From NCBI GenBank assembly GCA_035606335.1, contig DATNFP010000002.1, positions 1-44,622 on the forward strand: a stretch of 44,622 bases of DNA, read 5' to 3'. The DNA comes from DATNFP01 sp035606335. Lineage in GTDB: Bacteria; Bacteroidota; Bacteroidia; Chitinophagales; Chitinophagaceae. The position numbers were made by a program, and so were the translations under genes. Shown here one piece after another: positions 1 to 9,032 of this stretch; positions within the stretch are counted from its first letter, which is position 1; every line of letters starts with the position of its first letter. The notes under the pieces are model-generated. The model was given only the letters and a program-made list of their open reading frames with translations, searched no databases and had not been told where the DNA came from.

Positions 1-2891
1 TTCATATTATCTATGCCGTGTCCTTTTTTCACATTATGGATATCAAATCCCTGGCCATCATCCGTGAGTATTAATTGCAGTATATCTTTTCTTCTCAATA
101 TCACCTCAAGCCTCACATTCTTGGCGCAGGCATATTTCAGAATATTATTCAATGCCTCCTTAAATATCATGATCAGATTACGGCTCACATCCAGTGGCAG
201 GCGGTATTGCCTCCATCTTTCATCTGAACCCATAAACATAAAATCAATTTCGGTATCCTGAAACAACTCACCGCCAAAATCGCGTATACGGTGCAATATT
301 TCGTACAGATTATCATTGGCAGGTTTCAGTGACCATAATATGTCCCTGGTACCGCTGTATAGTTGTCCTGTATTATCCTGTATCTGGTCAAGTATCCTGT
401 TTACATCAGGTGTCAGATGAGGTATCTTCGTTTTTAAAACGTTTGTCAGCACATTGATACGGGTCAGTTTATTGCCTACTTCATCATGAAAATCTTCAGC
501 AGTGCGAAGGCGTATTTTAGTCTGCTCTTCAGAACGCAGCTTGGCAAGCAGCCGCAATCTTCTTTGCTTTCTACTATTAACAACGTACTGAAAAAATATA
601 CCCAGCAAAATACAGGCGCCTAAAATTATAAGTCTAAACCAGCCCGTTTTCTCAAAAGGTGTAATGATCTCGAAAGGATATGTAAATTCTTTTATATTTT
701 TGCCGTGAGGAGCAGTATTGCTTTGTACCCTGAATACATATTTGCCAGGTGGCAACGCGGAATAAGTAACAGAATTTACAGGCGACCAGTTAGACCAAGG
801 AGCGTCCAGACCATCTATATGATAGCGATAGACCAATTGCTGGTCGCCGCTCAGCGTTATAGCCCTGAATGTGAAAGTGATATTATTTTTCTTATACGGC
901 AAATGAAGATCGTAAGGAATATTATACCACCTGTCCATACTATCGTAATAGCTGGTATCATTTATATTCTCCCCAAATAATTTCACTGATTCAAGCACTA
1001 TGCTAACTGGCTGCTGGCCCGCTACTGTAGTATGCGGGATGTAATGCACAGCACCGTTTGTAGTACCAAACCATATGCTTCCATCCTGCATTTTATAAAC
1101 AGCATTATGGTTGCTTTCCATGCCTGTTATTCCTTGTTGTTTACCGTAGAATGTTATCACGCGCTCACCATTATTCCCTACACTTATTCTATGTATGCCA
1201 TATCCTGTTCCTAACCAGATATTACCATCATTATCTGTAACTATGTTATAAATAAAGTCTGACTGCAAGCCATTTTCTTTATTGAGTGTAAATGATTTCT
1301 TTGTTTTTAAATTATAACAGACTACTCCATTATCACTGGTTCCTATCCACAGCTCGTCGCCACGCAGTGTAAAGCAAAGCGCCATTGAGCTATCGGCTGC
1401 ATTGCCCAATTTTATTGGCACAATATTCCCTCCGGTATATAATTTCACACCACGTGTTACTGCAATTAATTCGCTATCATTTCCAATTTGTATAAAGCCC
1501 ATTACTTCGTCATTCAATGGGATGCTTTTAAATGTATCATGGTCATAAAGCACCGCACCATTTAAAAAACCGATCCATAAATGCCTGGGAGTATCTACAT
1601 GCAAGCATGATATTGCGTCCGATGGAAAGTGATGTTCCGGGTACATATAAGACTTAAAGATCTGGTCATAGCTCCACAAGCCACCATTTCTTGTACCTAC
1701 CCATAGCTTGCCTTCATACATAAGCATTGAAGTAATGGTAGGAACCGGGTTAGATGGAAAAGCTATGGGATTCACCTTACCATCTTCAAAAGTATACAAG
1801 CCTGCATCGTATGTACCAATAAATAACCCGCCGTTTCTGTCCGAAGCTATGCCCTGCACTTGCGCACTTGGCAATCCCATGCTTTCATCGAGCACTGTAA
1901 ATTGCGTACCTGAAAATCTGAAAATTCCTTGTCCGTCCGTAGCAAACCATACATTTCCTTCTGCGTCCGTCAGCACGTTGTAGATAGTATTATCTGTAAG
2001 CCCGTTGTGTTTATTATAATACTGGATGGTGTTGTCAGTTAAGCGTATGGCGCCATTACTAGTACCCATCCATAGCGCACCGTTATCATCCTCTGCGATA
2101 GAATATATTTGAGGTAGTGAATATAAAGGCTGCTTATTTAATAAGGCTACTGCTATACTATTTTGCACGATCTTATATAAACCCACATTTGCCGCAAGCC
2201 ATATTTGGCCCTTTCTATCCTTATACATTTTATACACAAAGGGTTTTCTATCCATCGCAGGTGGCACGGGGATAACAAGACTGTCTATTTTACCATTATG
2301 ATATTTGTATATCGCTCCTCCTGCTTTCGCTATCCATAAGTTGTTGCCTTCAGTGAGAATGGCCGAAACAAATACGCCAGGTTGAGGCAGTTCAAATTGG
2401 CTTATATTCTCATTTGCTATGCTGTACAGCTTGCCACTGGCCCTGCACCAAACCGTATCATTATTCCCAAATCTAATGTCCATCACCGAGATCATATTCG
2501 CCGCATTATCTTTCTCATCCTGGAAAACATATTGCTTAAAATTTTTACCATTGAATCTCGAGATACCTCTTTGTCCGCCTATCCACAAGTCTCCTTTATT
2601 ATCTATTGCCAATGTGCTAACAATGTTGCTCAGCATCCCATTGTGCACAGAATAATTTGTGAACTTCTCCCCATCATAACGTGATAACCCTCCGAATGTA
2701 CCTATCCATAAATTGCCATATTTATCCTGCACTAATGAGGTTGCCTGAGATTGTATCAATCCATTTTCAACATTCAGATTAAAAAATGGATAACGCTGCG
2801 CTAATAATTTGTTGGCACATAATAAACACACTACGACAATAAGCAAATACACCTTGTGCACCCCCGACCTGATATATTGTTCTGTCCTCAT
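1..2891 (-). CDS. Sensor histidine kinase, Reg_prop/Y_Y_Y type (3' end outside window)
   Basis: The reading frame is open from an ATG at 2891 through position 1, giving 963 residues; the C-terminus is cut off by the window edge. An N-terminal signal segment ends near LLAQ. It is followed by NENGL..Q and many propeller repeats of the form DGxIWxGT, typical of the two-component regulator propeller. A Y_Y_Y domain (about residues 655-730, with DAPWSNWSP and LPPGKYVFRV) precedes one membrane helix at about 750-770. The H-box is DFHDEVGNKLTRI with His802, as in HisKA_3 kinases, and the HATPase motifs DDGQGFD and GHGIDNM close the visible part. By family knowledge it senses a periplasmic, often glycan-related, ligand and phosphorylates a partner regulator. 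Whether a regulator domain is fused downstream cannot be seen. It is transcribed away from the outer membrane protein gene at 3034. Confidence 0.93.
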   Translation of the reverse strand, partial: MRTEQYIRSGVHKVYLLIVVVCLLCANKLLAQRYPFFNLNVENGLIQSQATSLVQDKYGNLWIGTFGGLSRYDGEKFTNYSVHNGMLSNIVSTLAIDNKGDLWIGGQRGISRFNGKNFKQYVFQDEKDNAANMISVMDIRFGNNDTVWCRASGKLYSIANENISQFELPQPGVFVSAILTEGNNLWIAKAGGAIYKYHNGKIDSLVIPVPPAMDRKPFVYKMYKDRKGQIWLAANVGLYKIVQNSIAVALLNKQPLYSLPQIYSIAEDDNGALWMGTSNGAIRLTDNTIQYYNKHNGLTDNTIYNVLTDAEGNVWFATDGQGIFRFSGTQFTVLDESMGLPSAQVQGIASDRNGGLFIGTYDAGLYTFEDGKVNPIAFPSNPVPTITSMLMYEGKLWVGTRNGGLWSYDQIFKSYMYPEHHFPSDAISCLHVDTPRHLWIGFLNGAVLYDHDTFKSIPLNDEVMGFIQIGNDSELIAVTRGVKLYTGGNIVPIKLGNAADSSMALCFTLRGDELWIGTSDNGVVCYNLKTKKSFTLNKENGLQSDFIYNIVTDNDGNIWLGTGYGIHRISVGNNGERVITFYGKQQGITGMESNHNAVYKMQDGSIWFGTTNGAVHYIPHTTVAGQQPVSIVLESVKLFGENINDTSYYDSMDRWYNIPYDLHLPYKKNNITFTFRAITLSGDQQLVYRYHIDGLDAPWSNWSPVNSVTYSALPPGKYVFRVQSNTAPHGKNIKEFTYPFEIITPFEKTGWFRLIILGACILLGIFFQYVVNSRKQRRLRLLAKLRSEEQTKIRLRTAEDFHDEVGNKLTRINVLTNVLKTKIPHLTPDVNRILDQIQDNTGQLYSGTRDILWSLKPANDNLYEILHRIRDFGGELFQDTEIDFMFMGSDERWRQYRLPLDVSRNLIMIFKEALNNILKYACAKNVRLEVILRRKDILQLILTDDGQGFDIHNVKKGHGIDNM

Positions 2892-2968
2892 TTTCGGTAG
2901 TGAAATTAACTTATATACCTGTAATCTGCTATTAAGTACATGTATCTTTTTTATAGCGATTCTGTAAA

Positions 2969-2985
2969 TCACCCTTGGTGGGTGA
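2969..2985. repeat. Small inverted repeat in a divergent intergenic region
   Basis: TCACCC and GGGTGA (6 bp each) are separated by TTGGT, about 50 nt upstream of the ATG at 3034 and about 80 nt upstream of the kinase ATG at 2891. It could be an operator or a 5' leader hairpin. It is short enough to occur by chance. Confidence 0.25.
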
Positions 2986-3033
2986 AGGCCTGGAATATTA
3001 CCCGCAATACATTTGAGTAGTCAATGATTAAGT

Positions 3034-5475
3034 ATGAAAAAGTGGCTGATATGTTTAAATTTATTTATACTCTGTGCAAATTATTGCATAGCGCAAACGA
3101 TCTCTGGTAGCGTATCCGGAAAGATATTAAACAAACAGGGAAAGCCACTTGCAGCAGTAAATGTTGTATTGCTTCATGCTAAAGATAGTACACTCGCAAA
3201 AGCAGATCTTACTAATGACAACGGAGTGTTCGATATAGTATCTGTGAAGGAAGGAGAATATTTATTGAAAGCAACTTTGCTAGGATATACAGCCTATTCA
3301 TCTCAAACAATAAATGTAAAAGGCACTTCTGTGAAACTGGCAGATATTGTTATGAGTGAAAGTAATACTGCCCTCAAAGAAGTAACCGTAGCGGCAGCAA
3401 AACCATTCATAGAAGTACATGCTGACAAAATAGTTGTGAACGTAGAAAATAGTATCGTTAGCGCAGGTTCTTCGGTGATGGATGTACTATCCCGCTCCCC
3501 GGGTGTAACAGTAGATAATAATGACAATATAAGCCTGAAAGGCAAGCAGGGTGTTAATGTAATGATAGATGGAAAGATACAGCCGCTCTCCGGTGAAGAC
3601 CTTGCCAATCTGCTGAAGAGCATGCCATCCGGAAGTGTTGATAAAATCGAGATCATCTCTAACCCTTCAGCAAAATACGATGCGGCTGGAACAGCAGGAA
3701 TTATCAACATCAAAACAAAAAAAGATAATCGCATTGGTCTTAACGGCAGTGTAAATGCCAGCTATGGACAAGGCGTTTATCCAAAAACTAATGAAGGCTT
3801 CAACATAAATTACCGCAATAAAAAATTCAATGTTTATGCAAACTATAATTCTTCTTTCAGAGAAGGAATGAGCCGCGTAACATTCGACCGTAAGTTTTTT
3901 GCAAACGGAATATCACAAGGTGCTTACGATCAAAACAATTATTCAACACTGCAATTTCAAACCAATCTGGTTGGTACAGGAGTAGATTACAATGTGTCTT
4001 CAAAAACGGTTGTAGGTGTATCTCTTACGGGAGAAACTTTTTATCTCGGCACAAAAGGATATTATTTTTCTAATGTGCTCGATGAAAGTTATCAGCCGCA
4101 ATCGTATTTCATCACTGACAATACTTCTTCAGGCAACTGGTATAATTATACAGCAAATGTTCATCTGAAACATTCATTCGATAGCACAGGCAAAGAGCTG
4201 ACAGTAGATGGTGATTACGCACGATATTGGAATAGAAATCATCAGGATTTTACAACGGATTACTATCTGTTAGACGGAACAATGCAGCAAGCTCCCTTTT
4301 TATTACACGGCGATATTACAGGCCTCACGCAAATTCGTTCATTCAAGGCCGATTACGAAAATCCTTTAAAAAATGACGCAAGTTTCGAAGCAGGCATAAA
4401 AACAAGTTTCGTAACTGCCGACAATATGCCTCTTTTCTATGATCGAAGCTCCGGTTCCAGCGTTTTCGATCCAGGTGTAAGTGACCATTTTATATACAAC
4501 GAAAATATCAACGCGGCTTATGTCAATGCAAACAAAAACTGGAAGAAATGGAGCACACAATTGGGCTTGCGTGCAGAACAAACTATAGTGCATGGAGATG
4601 AAAAAATTACAAACCAGACATTCGAAAAAGATTATGTGCAGCTTTTCCCCAGCTTCGCTGTACAGAACCATATTAATCAGCAAAATGACCTGGGACTTAC
4701 ACTGAGCAGACGAATTGAAAGGCCAGGGTACGAAGACTTAAATCCATACATATTCTTCGTCGACCCAAGTACTTATAAAGAAGGTAATCCTTATCTCAAC
4801 CCTGCTCTTACCTATTCTGCAGAATTATCTCATGTGTATAAGCAAAGGCTCATCACTACATTTACATACAGTGTAACAAATAACGTAATAGCCCTTGTGA
4901 TTGAGCCAAGCCCCACTCAAGATAAAGTCACCATTCAGACAAATCAAAACCTCGCCCGAATGTTCTACTATGGTTTTAGTGGTGCATATACCATTCCTAT
5001 ATTTAAATGGTGGAATAATGTAACAAATTTCGATGCCTATTATGCCAGATACCAGGGCAATCTCGCTAATACTATGCTGAATAGTGGCAAGCCTACTTTT
5101 GACATAAATACAATTAACAGCTTCGTATTGCCAAAAAACTGGTCAGCAGAATTGAGTGCATTTTATCAGGCTCCTCAGCTATATGGTTATTTAAATCTTA
5201 ATCAACTGTCAATGATAAGTGCCGGGATACAAAAAAACCTGTTCAGCAAGCGCGTAACTATAAAGCTGAATGCAACAGACATTTTCTGGCATGGCAATTC
5301 AAGTGGCACATCCATTTTTACTAATTATTATGAAGTGTTTAATTCCCGCCACGATACCCGGCAGGTTACGCTGGCATTTGTTTACCGTTTTGGCAAAAAA
5401 ACTGTCTCCCCGGTACGTAAACACAGTGGCGGCGCGGAAGAAGAAGAAAAACGGGCACAAAGTAGCAGTACTTAA
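3034..5475 (+). CDS. Outer membrane beta-barrel protein, TonB-receptor-like, with carboxypeptidase-regulatory domain
   Basis: The 813-residue product begins with a signal peptide ending at about IAQ (residue 21). Residues 24-115 form a CarboxypepD_reg-like beta-sandwich (GKILNKQGKPLAAVNVVLL and GYTAYSSQTINV). A plug-like region at about 120-230 carries VMDVLSRSPGVTVDNNDNISLKG, VMIDGKIQPLSG and IEIISNPSAKYDAAGTAGIINIKTKK. The rest is rich in alternating aromatic strands, as in a 22-strand-like barrel. The architecture matches the 'outer membrane beta-barrel family' relatives of TonB-dependent receptors. No TonB box was identified, and the substrate is unknown. The C-terminus is an unusual hydrophilic tail (EEEEKRAQSSST) after the last strand. 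No SusD-like partner is adjacent. The divergent sensor kinase may regulate it; that is inference from position only. Confidence 0.9.
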   Translation: MKKWLICLNLFILCANYCIAQTISGSVSGKILNKQGKPLAAVNVVLLHAKDSTLAKADLTNDNGVFDIVSVKEGEYLLKATLLGYTAYSSQTINVKGTSVKLADIVMSESNTALKEVTVAAAKPFIEVHADKIVVNVENSIVSAGSSVMDVLSRSPGVTVDNNDNISLKGKQGVNVMIDGKIQPLSGEDLANLLKSMPSGSVDKIEIISNPSAKYDAAGTAGIINIKTKKDNRIGLNGSVNASYGQGVYPKTNEGFNINYRNKKFNVYANYNSSFREGMSRVTFDRKFFANGISQGAYDQNNYSTLQFQTNLVGTGVDYNVSSKTVVGVSLTGETFYLGTKGYYFSNVLDESYQPQSYFITDNTSSGNWYNYTANVHLKHSFDSTGKELTVDGDYARYWNRNHQDFTTDYYLLDGTMQQAPFLLHGDITGLTQIRSFKADYENPLKNDASFEAGIKTSFVTADNMPLFYDRSSGSSVFDPGVSDHFIYNENINAAYVNANKNWKKWSTQLGLRAEQTIVHGDEKITNQTFEKDYVQLFPSFAVQNHINQQNDLGLTLSRRIERPGYEDLNPYIFFVDPSTYKEGNPYLNPALTYSAELSHVYKQRLITTFTYSVTNNVIALVIEPSPTQDKVTIQTNQNLARMFYYGFSGAYTIPIFKWWNNVTNFDAYYARYQGNLANTMLNSGKPTFDINTINSFVLPKNWSAELSAFYQAPQLYGYLNLNQLSMISAGIQKNLFSKRVTIKLNATDIFWHGNSSGTSIFTNYYEVFNSRHDTRQVTLAFVYRFGKKTVSPVRKHSGGAEEEEKRAQSSST

Positions 5476-5854
5476 CAATTAGAATAACCACAACCTATAA
5501 AATTTTATAAACCCGGGCTGTGCTTACAGCTTTATAAACCCTCTGGCATCATATCCTGCAACCAATAACCAGAGGGTTTTTATTACTATGAATATATTAT
5601 AGAAATAAACTATAAGTATTAAAATAGAAGTTCTTTGAAAGTTTATTAGCCACCATAATGACATTAAATTAATATAAATGTCATTGATTTTAAAAAATAT
5701 TGAGGGGGTTGCCCTAAGATTTTCAGCAGTTGGTTCGTCTATACAATCATTAAGGCGAGACAATTTCAGCTGATGCTCTTATAAACCCTGTTTTTTCATA
5801 AAAAACTAGCGATATTGTGATACATTTTTAGTTTAAAGATTTAGTAAGGTACCA
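5476..5854. other. 379-bp intergenic region with terminator and sigma-gene upstream region
   Basis: It holds a 14-bp perfect palindrome (TATAAAATTTTATA, 5496-5509), the terminator at 5536-5582, and A+T-rich sequence to 5854 in which no convincing TTTG/TAnnTTTG promoter was found. A 79-codon minus-strand frame here shows no recognisable protein features. Confidence 0.6.
5536..5582 (+). terminator. Rho-independent terminator after the outer membrane protein gene
   Basis: A perfect 11-bp stem (AAACCCTCTGG paired with CCAGAGGGTTT) encloses a 22-nt loop and is followed by a T-rich tail. It lies about 60 nt after the stop codon at 5475. The complementary A-run allows partial function in both directions. 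Confidence 0.85.
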
Positions 5855-6436
5855 ATGCCGGTATATTCTGAGCAAGAAATAATAAAAGGGTGTAGGAATC
5901 ACAACAGGGTATTCCAGGAATACCTGTATAAGACCTACTACAGCCTTTTCTTAAAAATATGCGCGAGGTATGCCAAGAATATGCAGGATGCTGAGCAGTT
6001 ACTAAATGACGGATTTTTAAGGATTTTTGCTCACATTGATAAATATGGTGGAACTGGATCGTTTGAGGGCTGGATGAAAAAAGTAGTTGTTAATACCTGT
6101 CTTGATTATTTAAGAAGTAGCGCTTTCAAGTCATCTATGAAAATGCACTTCAATGAAACAATGGTAGAAAAGGGTTCGGCTACTGCAAGCAACAATGGAA
6201 TTGAAAAAATTGAGTTTAAAGAGCTGGTTAACATGATACAGTCATTGCCGGCAATGACACGTACCGTTTTTAACCTGTTCGTATTTGAAGGCTATACGCA
6301 TAGCCAGATCGCAGGACTGTTGGAGATAAACGAAGGGACATCGCACTGGCATGTACATAATGCGAGGAACATACTTCAAAAAAAAATGACAAAAGTAAAT
6401 TTTGAAAAACCGTTATATGAGCACAAACGAATTTGA
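5855..6436 (+). CDS. ECF-type RNA polymerase sigma factor
   Basis: The 193-residue protein has sigma region 2 at about 22-98 (YLYKTYYSLFLKICARYAK, DAEQLLNDGFLRIF and GSFEGWMKKVVVNTCLDYLR) and region 4 at about 130-185 (LPAMTRTVFNLFVFEGYTHSQIAGLLEI, then a HVHNAR recognition helix). It lacks regions 1 and 3, so it is an ECF sigma factor of the kind common in Bacteroidota. The ATG at 5855 gives the expected N-terminus. Its 3' end overlaps the next gene by 20 nt, so the two are translationally coupled and probably a sigma/anti-sigma pair. Confidence 0.93.
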   Translation: MPVYSEQEIIKGCRNHNRVFQEYLYKTYYSLFLKICARYAKNMQDAEQLLNDGFLRIFAHIDKYGGTGSFEGWMKKVVVNTCLDYLRSSAFKSSMKMHFNETMVEKGSATASNNGIEKIEFKELVNMIQSLPAMTRTVFNLFVFEGYTHSQIAGLLEINEGTSHWHVHNARNILQKKMTKVNFEKPLYEHKRI

Positions 6437-7760
6437 TGAACTGTTAAAAGGCAAGTTCGATCAAAATGACTTTGCATACAACGCGGAACATTGGGACCGG
6501 TTGTCTCGGCAGCTTAGTGTCCTTGAGAAACGAAAACCCGCAATAACCGTATTGTGGTGGAAAGTAGCTAGTGTGGCAGCAACTGTAGCATTAGTAACTA
6601 CTATTACTGCTTATATATATAAGACAAATGTTGCCCCCAAACATAGCAACATTGCTCAAACACATATAAATGTCCCCGCAAATGCCCCTGTAGATCAGCA
6701 AAATATGCAGCAGCCTGCCATGCAGGAACCTGCTGACAATGTTGCAGCTATACAAAAGAATACTGGCAGCAAGTCTGGCTTTAGAAATGTAAAACGTAGC
6801 AACACCAACAATGGGTTTAATTCTCAGGTAACAAAACAATACAATAGCAATACAGTCATTACTCAGAATAATACAGTTGCTGTTCAGGCTATCCCTCCGG
6901 TTAATGCTGCTCCGGTCAATAAACAAAACCCCGTTAATAATATTAGTGCGATATCCCCGGCAATACAGCCTAAAAGCAGTCAGGAACAGCACAATATCAA
7001 TATAGCTTACAACCTCGATTTCACATCTGGTGATAATGGCAAAGAAGAAAAATATGCAGAGTTGAAAAAAGTGATAATAAGCGTAGCTGGTGGAGTACAT
7101 TACGTAAGCAGCAGCCCTGGCTATATGGTGGGCGCTAATGCACGTAAAAGGCTGAGTGATAAGTTCTACCTGGAAGCAGATGTAGCATTTTTGAGCAACA
7201 ACAACACCCAGACTACCACTACAACTACTACAATTCCTGCGGAAAATAACTCAAACCCCATAAGCTCTAACCTTCAGACAGGATTTGCTTCAGGCACTCC
7301 TGGCACATCTGTTCCATCCGCATTTAAGACAAGCGGCCCCAGCCAACCGTCAACTCCATCACAGAGTGGAACTAATTTCAATACATCCACAAGTAAACAC
7401 ACTCCTACCGCTACTACAAAAGTCACATCAAAAAAGAATCTGTACAATTTCAACTATTTGCAGGTTGCTCCACAGGCAGGGTATAATATATCCCACCGCC
7501 TTTCTGTAGGTGTAGGTGCTGATGTTGAGCAATTATTGCAGAATAACCAATCTTCCGCAGACATTGCAAGCGGACAGGTAAAAGCAGCGCCCGATATGAA
7601 CGTTGGTATGATTGGAAAAACTGAATATTCTCTAACCAATAGGCTGAAAGCAGGTGTATTGTATAGAGGTGATGTGAATGGTCTATTCTCAAAGAGTGAT
7701 AAATACGTTAATCAAAGCTTCATACAGTTTCAATTAAAGCTTGCTATTTTTAATAAGTAG
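6417..7760 (+). CDS. Putative dual-membrane anti-sigma factor: cytoplasmic segment, inner-membrane helix, linker, barrel-like domain
   Basis: I chose the ATG at 6417 (MSTNEFDELLKGKF) over a TTG 15 nt upstream; it overlaps the sigma gene by 20 nt and gives 447 residues. Residues 1-45 are a charged cytoplasmic segment including AEHWDRLSRQLSVLEKR. One hydrophobic helix (about 46-67) follows, then an Asn/Gln/Pro-rich linker to about 215. The C-terminal part looks like an outer membrane barrel (GYMVGANARKRLSDKFYLEADVAFLS, GYNISHRLSVGVGADVEQLL, FIQFQLKLAIF), interrupted by a long Thr/Ser/Pro loop. This layout resembles the dual membrane-spanning anti-sigma factors described in Bacteroides. The assignment rests on architecture and on coupling to the ECF gene, not on sequence similarity that I could compute. 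Confidence 0.7.
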   Translation: MSTNEFDELLKGKFDQNDFAYNAEHWDRLSRQLSVLEKRKPAITVLWWKVASVAATVALVTTITAYIYKTNVAPKHSNIAQTHINVPANAPVDQQNMQQPAMQEPADNVAAIQKNTGSKSGFRNVKRSNTNNGFNSQVTKQYNSNTVITQNNTVAVQAIPPVNAAPVNKQNPVNNISAISPAIQPKSSQEQHNINIAYNLDFTSGDNGKEEKYAELKKVIISVAGGVHYVSSSPGYMVGANARKRLSDKFYLEADVAFLSNNNTQTTTTTTTIPAENNSNPISSNLQTGFASGTPGTSVPSAFKTSGPSQPSTPSQSGTNFNTSTSKHTPTATTKVTSKKNLYNFNYLQVAPQAGYNISHRLSVGVGADVEQLLQNNQSSADIASGQVKAAPDMNVGMIGKTEYSLTNRLKAGVLYRGDVNGLFSKSDKYVNQSFIQFQLKLAIFNK

Positions 7761-7776
7761 CTACTAATTTTTCTTT

Positions 7777-8346
7777 ATGGAACTGCATACGGCAAGGTTA
7801 AATATCAGGGATTTAACTTTTGCTGACTTAGATGATATTCATGATCTGCACTCAAGGCCGGAATCCGATGAATACAATACTTTAGGCATTCCTGAGACTA
7901 TAGATATAACCAGGCACATCCTGAATGAATGGATTACCGCGCAAAATGATGATCCGCGCATCTCTTACATATTTGCTGTCGAGCTTATTGAATCCCATCA
8001 ATTTATTGGGCTGATATCGCTAATAAGAAGCACATTAAAATACAATTCAGCAGAAATATGGTATAAGATCCATCCTGATTACTGGAAAAAAGGTTACGCG
8101 ACAGAGGCTATAAGGGAATTACTGCACTTTGGCTTCAATAAGCTTCATCTGCATAGAATAGATGCAGGTTGTGTAATAGAGAATATAGCATCCATAAAAG
8201 TGCTTGAAAAAATTGGTATGACAAGAGAGGGAAGCAAGCGTATGGCAATCCCCATCAGGGGTACCTGGCGGGATAGCTACGAATATTCGATCCTTGAAGA
8301 AGAATATGAAGTAATACACAAGCAATGGTTGCGTAAAACTTCATAA
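7777..8346 (+). CDS. GNAT family N-acetyltransferase, RimJ/RimL-like
   Basis: The 189-residue protein starts at the ATG at 7777, 16 nt after the upstream stop. It shows the acetyl-CoA fold of the RimJ/RimL group: an N-terminal TARLNIRDLTFADLDDIHDL, a central IWYKIHPDYWKKGYATEAIRELLHFGF (the Q/RxxGxG/A-type loop), and HRIDAGCVIENIASIKVLEKIGMTREGSKR. These proteins acetylate an N-terminal amino group or a small molecule, but the substrate cannot be told from sequence. It may be cotranscribed with the sigma/anti-sigma pair. A weak stem (AGTC/GACT) before an eight-T run at about 8358-8382 could end the transcript. Confidence 0.88.
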   Translation: MELHTARLNIRDLTFADLDDIHDLHSRPESDEYNTLGIPETIDITRHILNEWITAQNDDPRISYIFAVELIESHQFIGLISLIRSTLKYNSAEIWYKIHPDYWKKGYATEAIRELLHFGFNKLHLHRIDAGCVIENIASIKVLEKIGMTREGSKRMAIPIRGTWRDSYEYSILEEEYEVIHKQWLRKTS

Positions 8347-8380
8347 ACTAACTTCTAAGTCAATAAATAGACTCTTTTTT

Positions 8381-8677
8381 TTAGAGCAATGTTTTGCGTG
8401 CTTTTTTTCCCACACTCTTTGCAGCAACTGTACTTTCGCCAAGCACGTTCTGAATACGCTTGCGTGCGTCATCATTCAACCCCTTTACTTGTTTGCTCAC
8501 CATCTTGGTAAGATCTGTAAGTTTACTGCTGGTAGATTTAGTAAGATCACTAAGTTTATCTTTCCATTTATCCGCTCCGTCTGCTACATTTTCCCGTAAT
8601 TCTTTTCCTGTATCTGTAAACAAAAGTGCTACAGCAACACCTAATGCTGCAAACAAAATGATTTTTGAAGTTTTCAT
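8381..8677 (-). CDS. YtxH-like small membrane-anchored protein
   Basis: The 98-residue product has one N-terminal hydrophobic segment (KIILFAALGVAVALLFT), then TGKELRENVADGADKWKDKLSDLTKS and a long amphipathic helical tail ending KKARKTLL. This matches the YtxH-type 'gas vesicle/stress' small proteins that are frequent in Bacteroidota. The molecular function is unknown. It faces the acetyltransferase gene tail to tail. Confidence 0.75.
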   Translation of the reverse strand: MKTSKIILFAALGVAVALLFTDTGKELRENVADGADKWKDKLSDLTKSTSSKLTDLTKMVSKQVKGLNDDARKRIQNVLGESTVAAKSVGKKARKTLL

Positions 8678-8707
8678 GGCTATTTTAGTTTATTGATTAT
8701 CCTTTTA

Positions 8708-8953
8708 TCACTGAAAATAATCATGCCATATCCGGTAAACTATAAAACCAGCCCTATACCTAATACCACCAGGGACAAGGCTAAAACAAATAAACCAATG
8801 TATAAATAATATTATTCCTTTAGCCGGCCGTGTTATCCCTTTCCCCGCCGCAGCTGCAAAAAAGCCTCCGCTGATTAATATAACTGCAATAGGAAATGCA
8901 GAACGTAATACTCCTTTCCACATATCATCATATGGAATTGTATCTATTAGCAT
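8708..8953 (-). CDS. Small hydrophobic protein, probably frameshifted
   Basis: I chose the ATG at 8953; the codon before it is TTG. The first half reads as a plausible membrane protein (AFPIAVILISGGFFAAAAGKGITRPAKGIIL). The second half in this frame becomes odd (PGGIRYRAGFIVYRIWHDYFQ). Near 8804-8806 another frame takes over with a cleaner transmembrane helix (LYIGLFVLALSLVVLGIGLVL) and stops at 8740-8742. Removing one A from the AAA at 8804-8806 (plus strand) joins the two parts into one two-helix protein of about 70 residues. This may be an authentic frameshift, a sequencing error, or coincidence. No function is recognised. Confidence 0.45.
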   Translation of the reverse strand: MLIDTIPYDDMWKGVLRSAFPIAVILISGGFFAAAAGKGITRPAKGIILFIHWFICFSLVPGGIRYRAGFIVYRIWHDYFQ

Positions 8954-9032
8954 CAACTATGCTTTCAAAATAATGTTTTATTGCAAGCAAGAGATTGGCG
9001 ATTGAGGTAATAATACATTGTCTGGTTTCAGA

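Noticed and set aside
705..2684. Several short plus-strand frames opposite the sensor kinase
   Set aside because: The minus-strand frame is open for 963 codons with regular propeller, Y_Y_Y and kinase motifs, so the plus-strand frames are shadows.
3303..3734. 143-codon frame antisense to the outer membrane protein
   Set aside because: It overlaps conserved plug motifs on the plus strand and has no supporting features.
6591..7100. 169-codon frame antisense to the anti-sigma gene
   Set aside because: It is a shadow of the low-complexity linker; the product has no coherent features.
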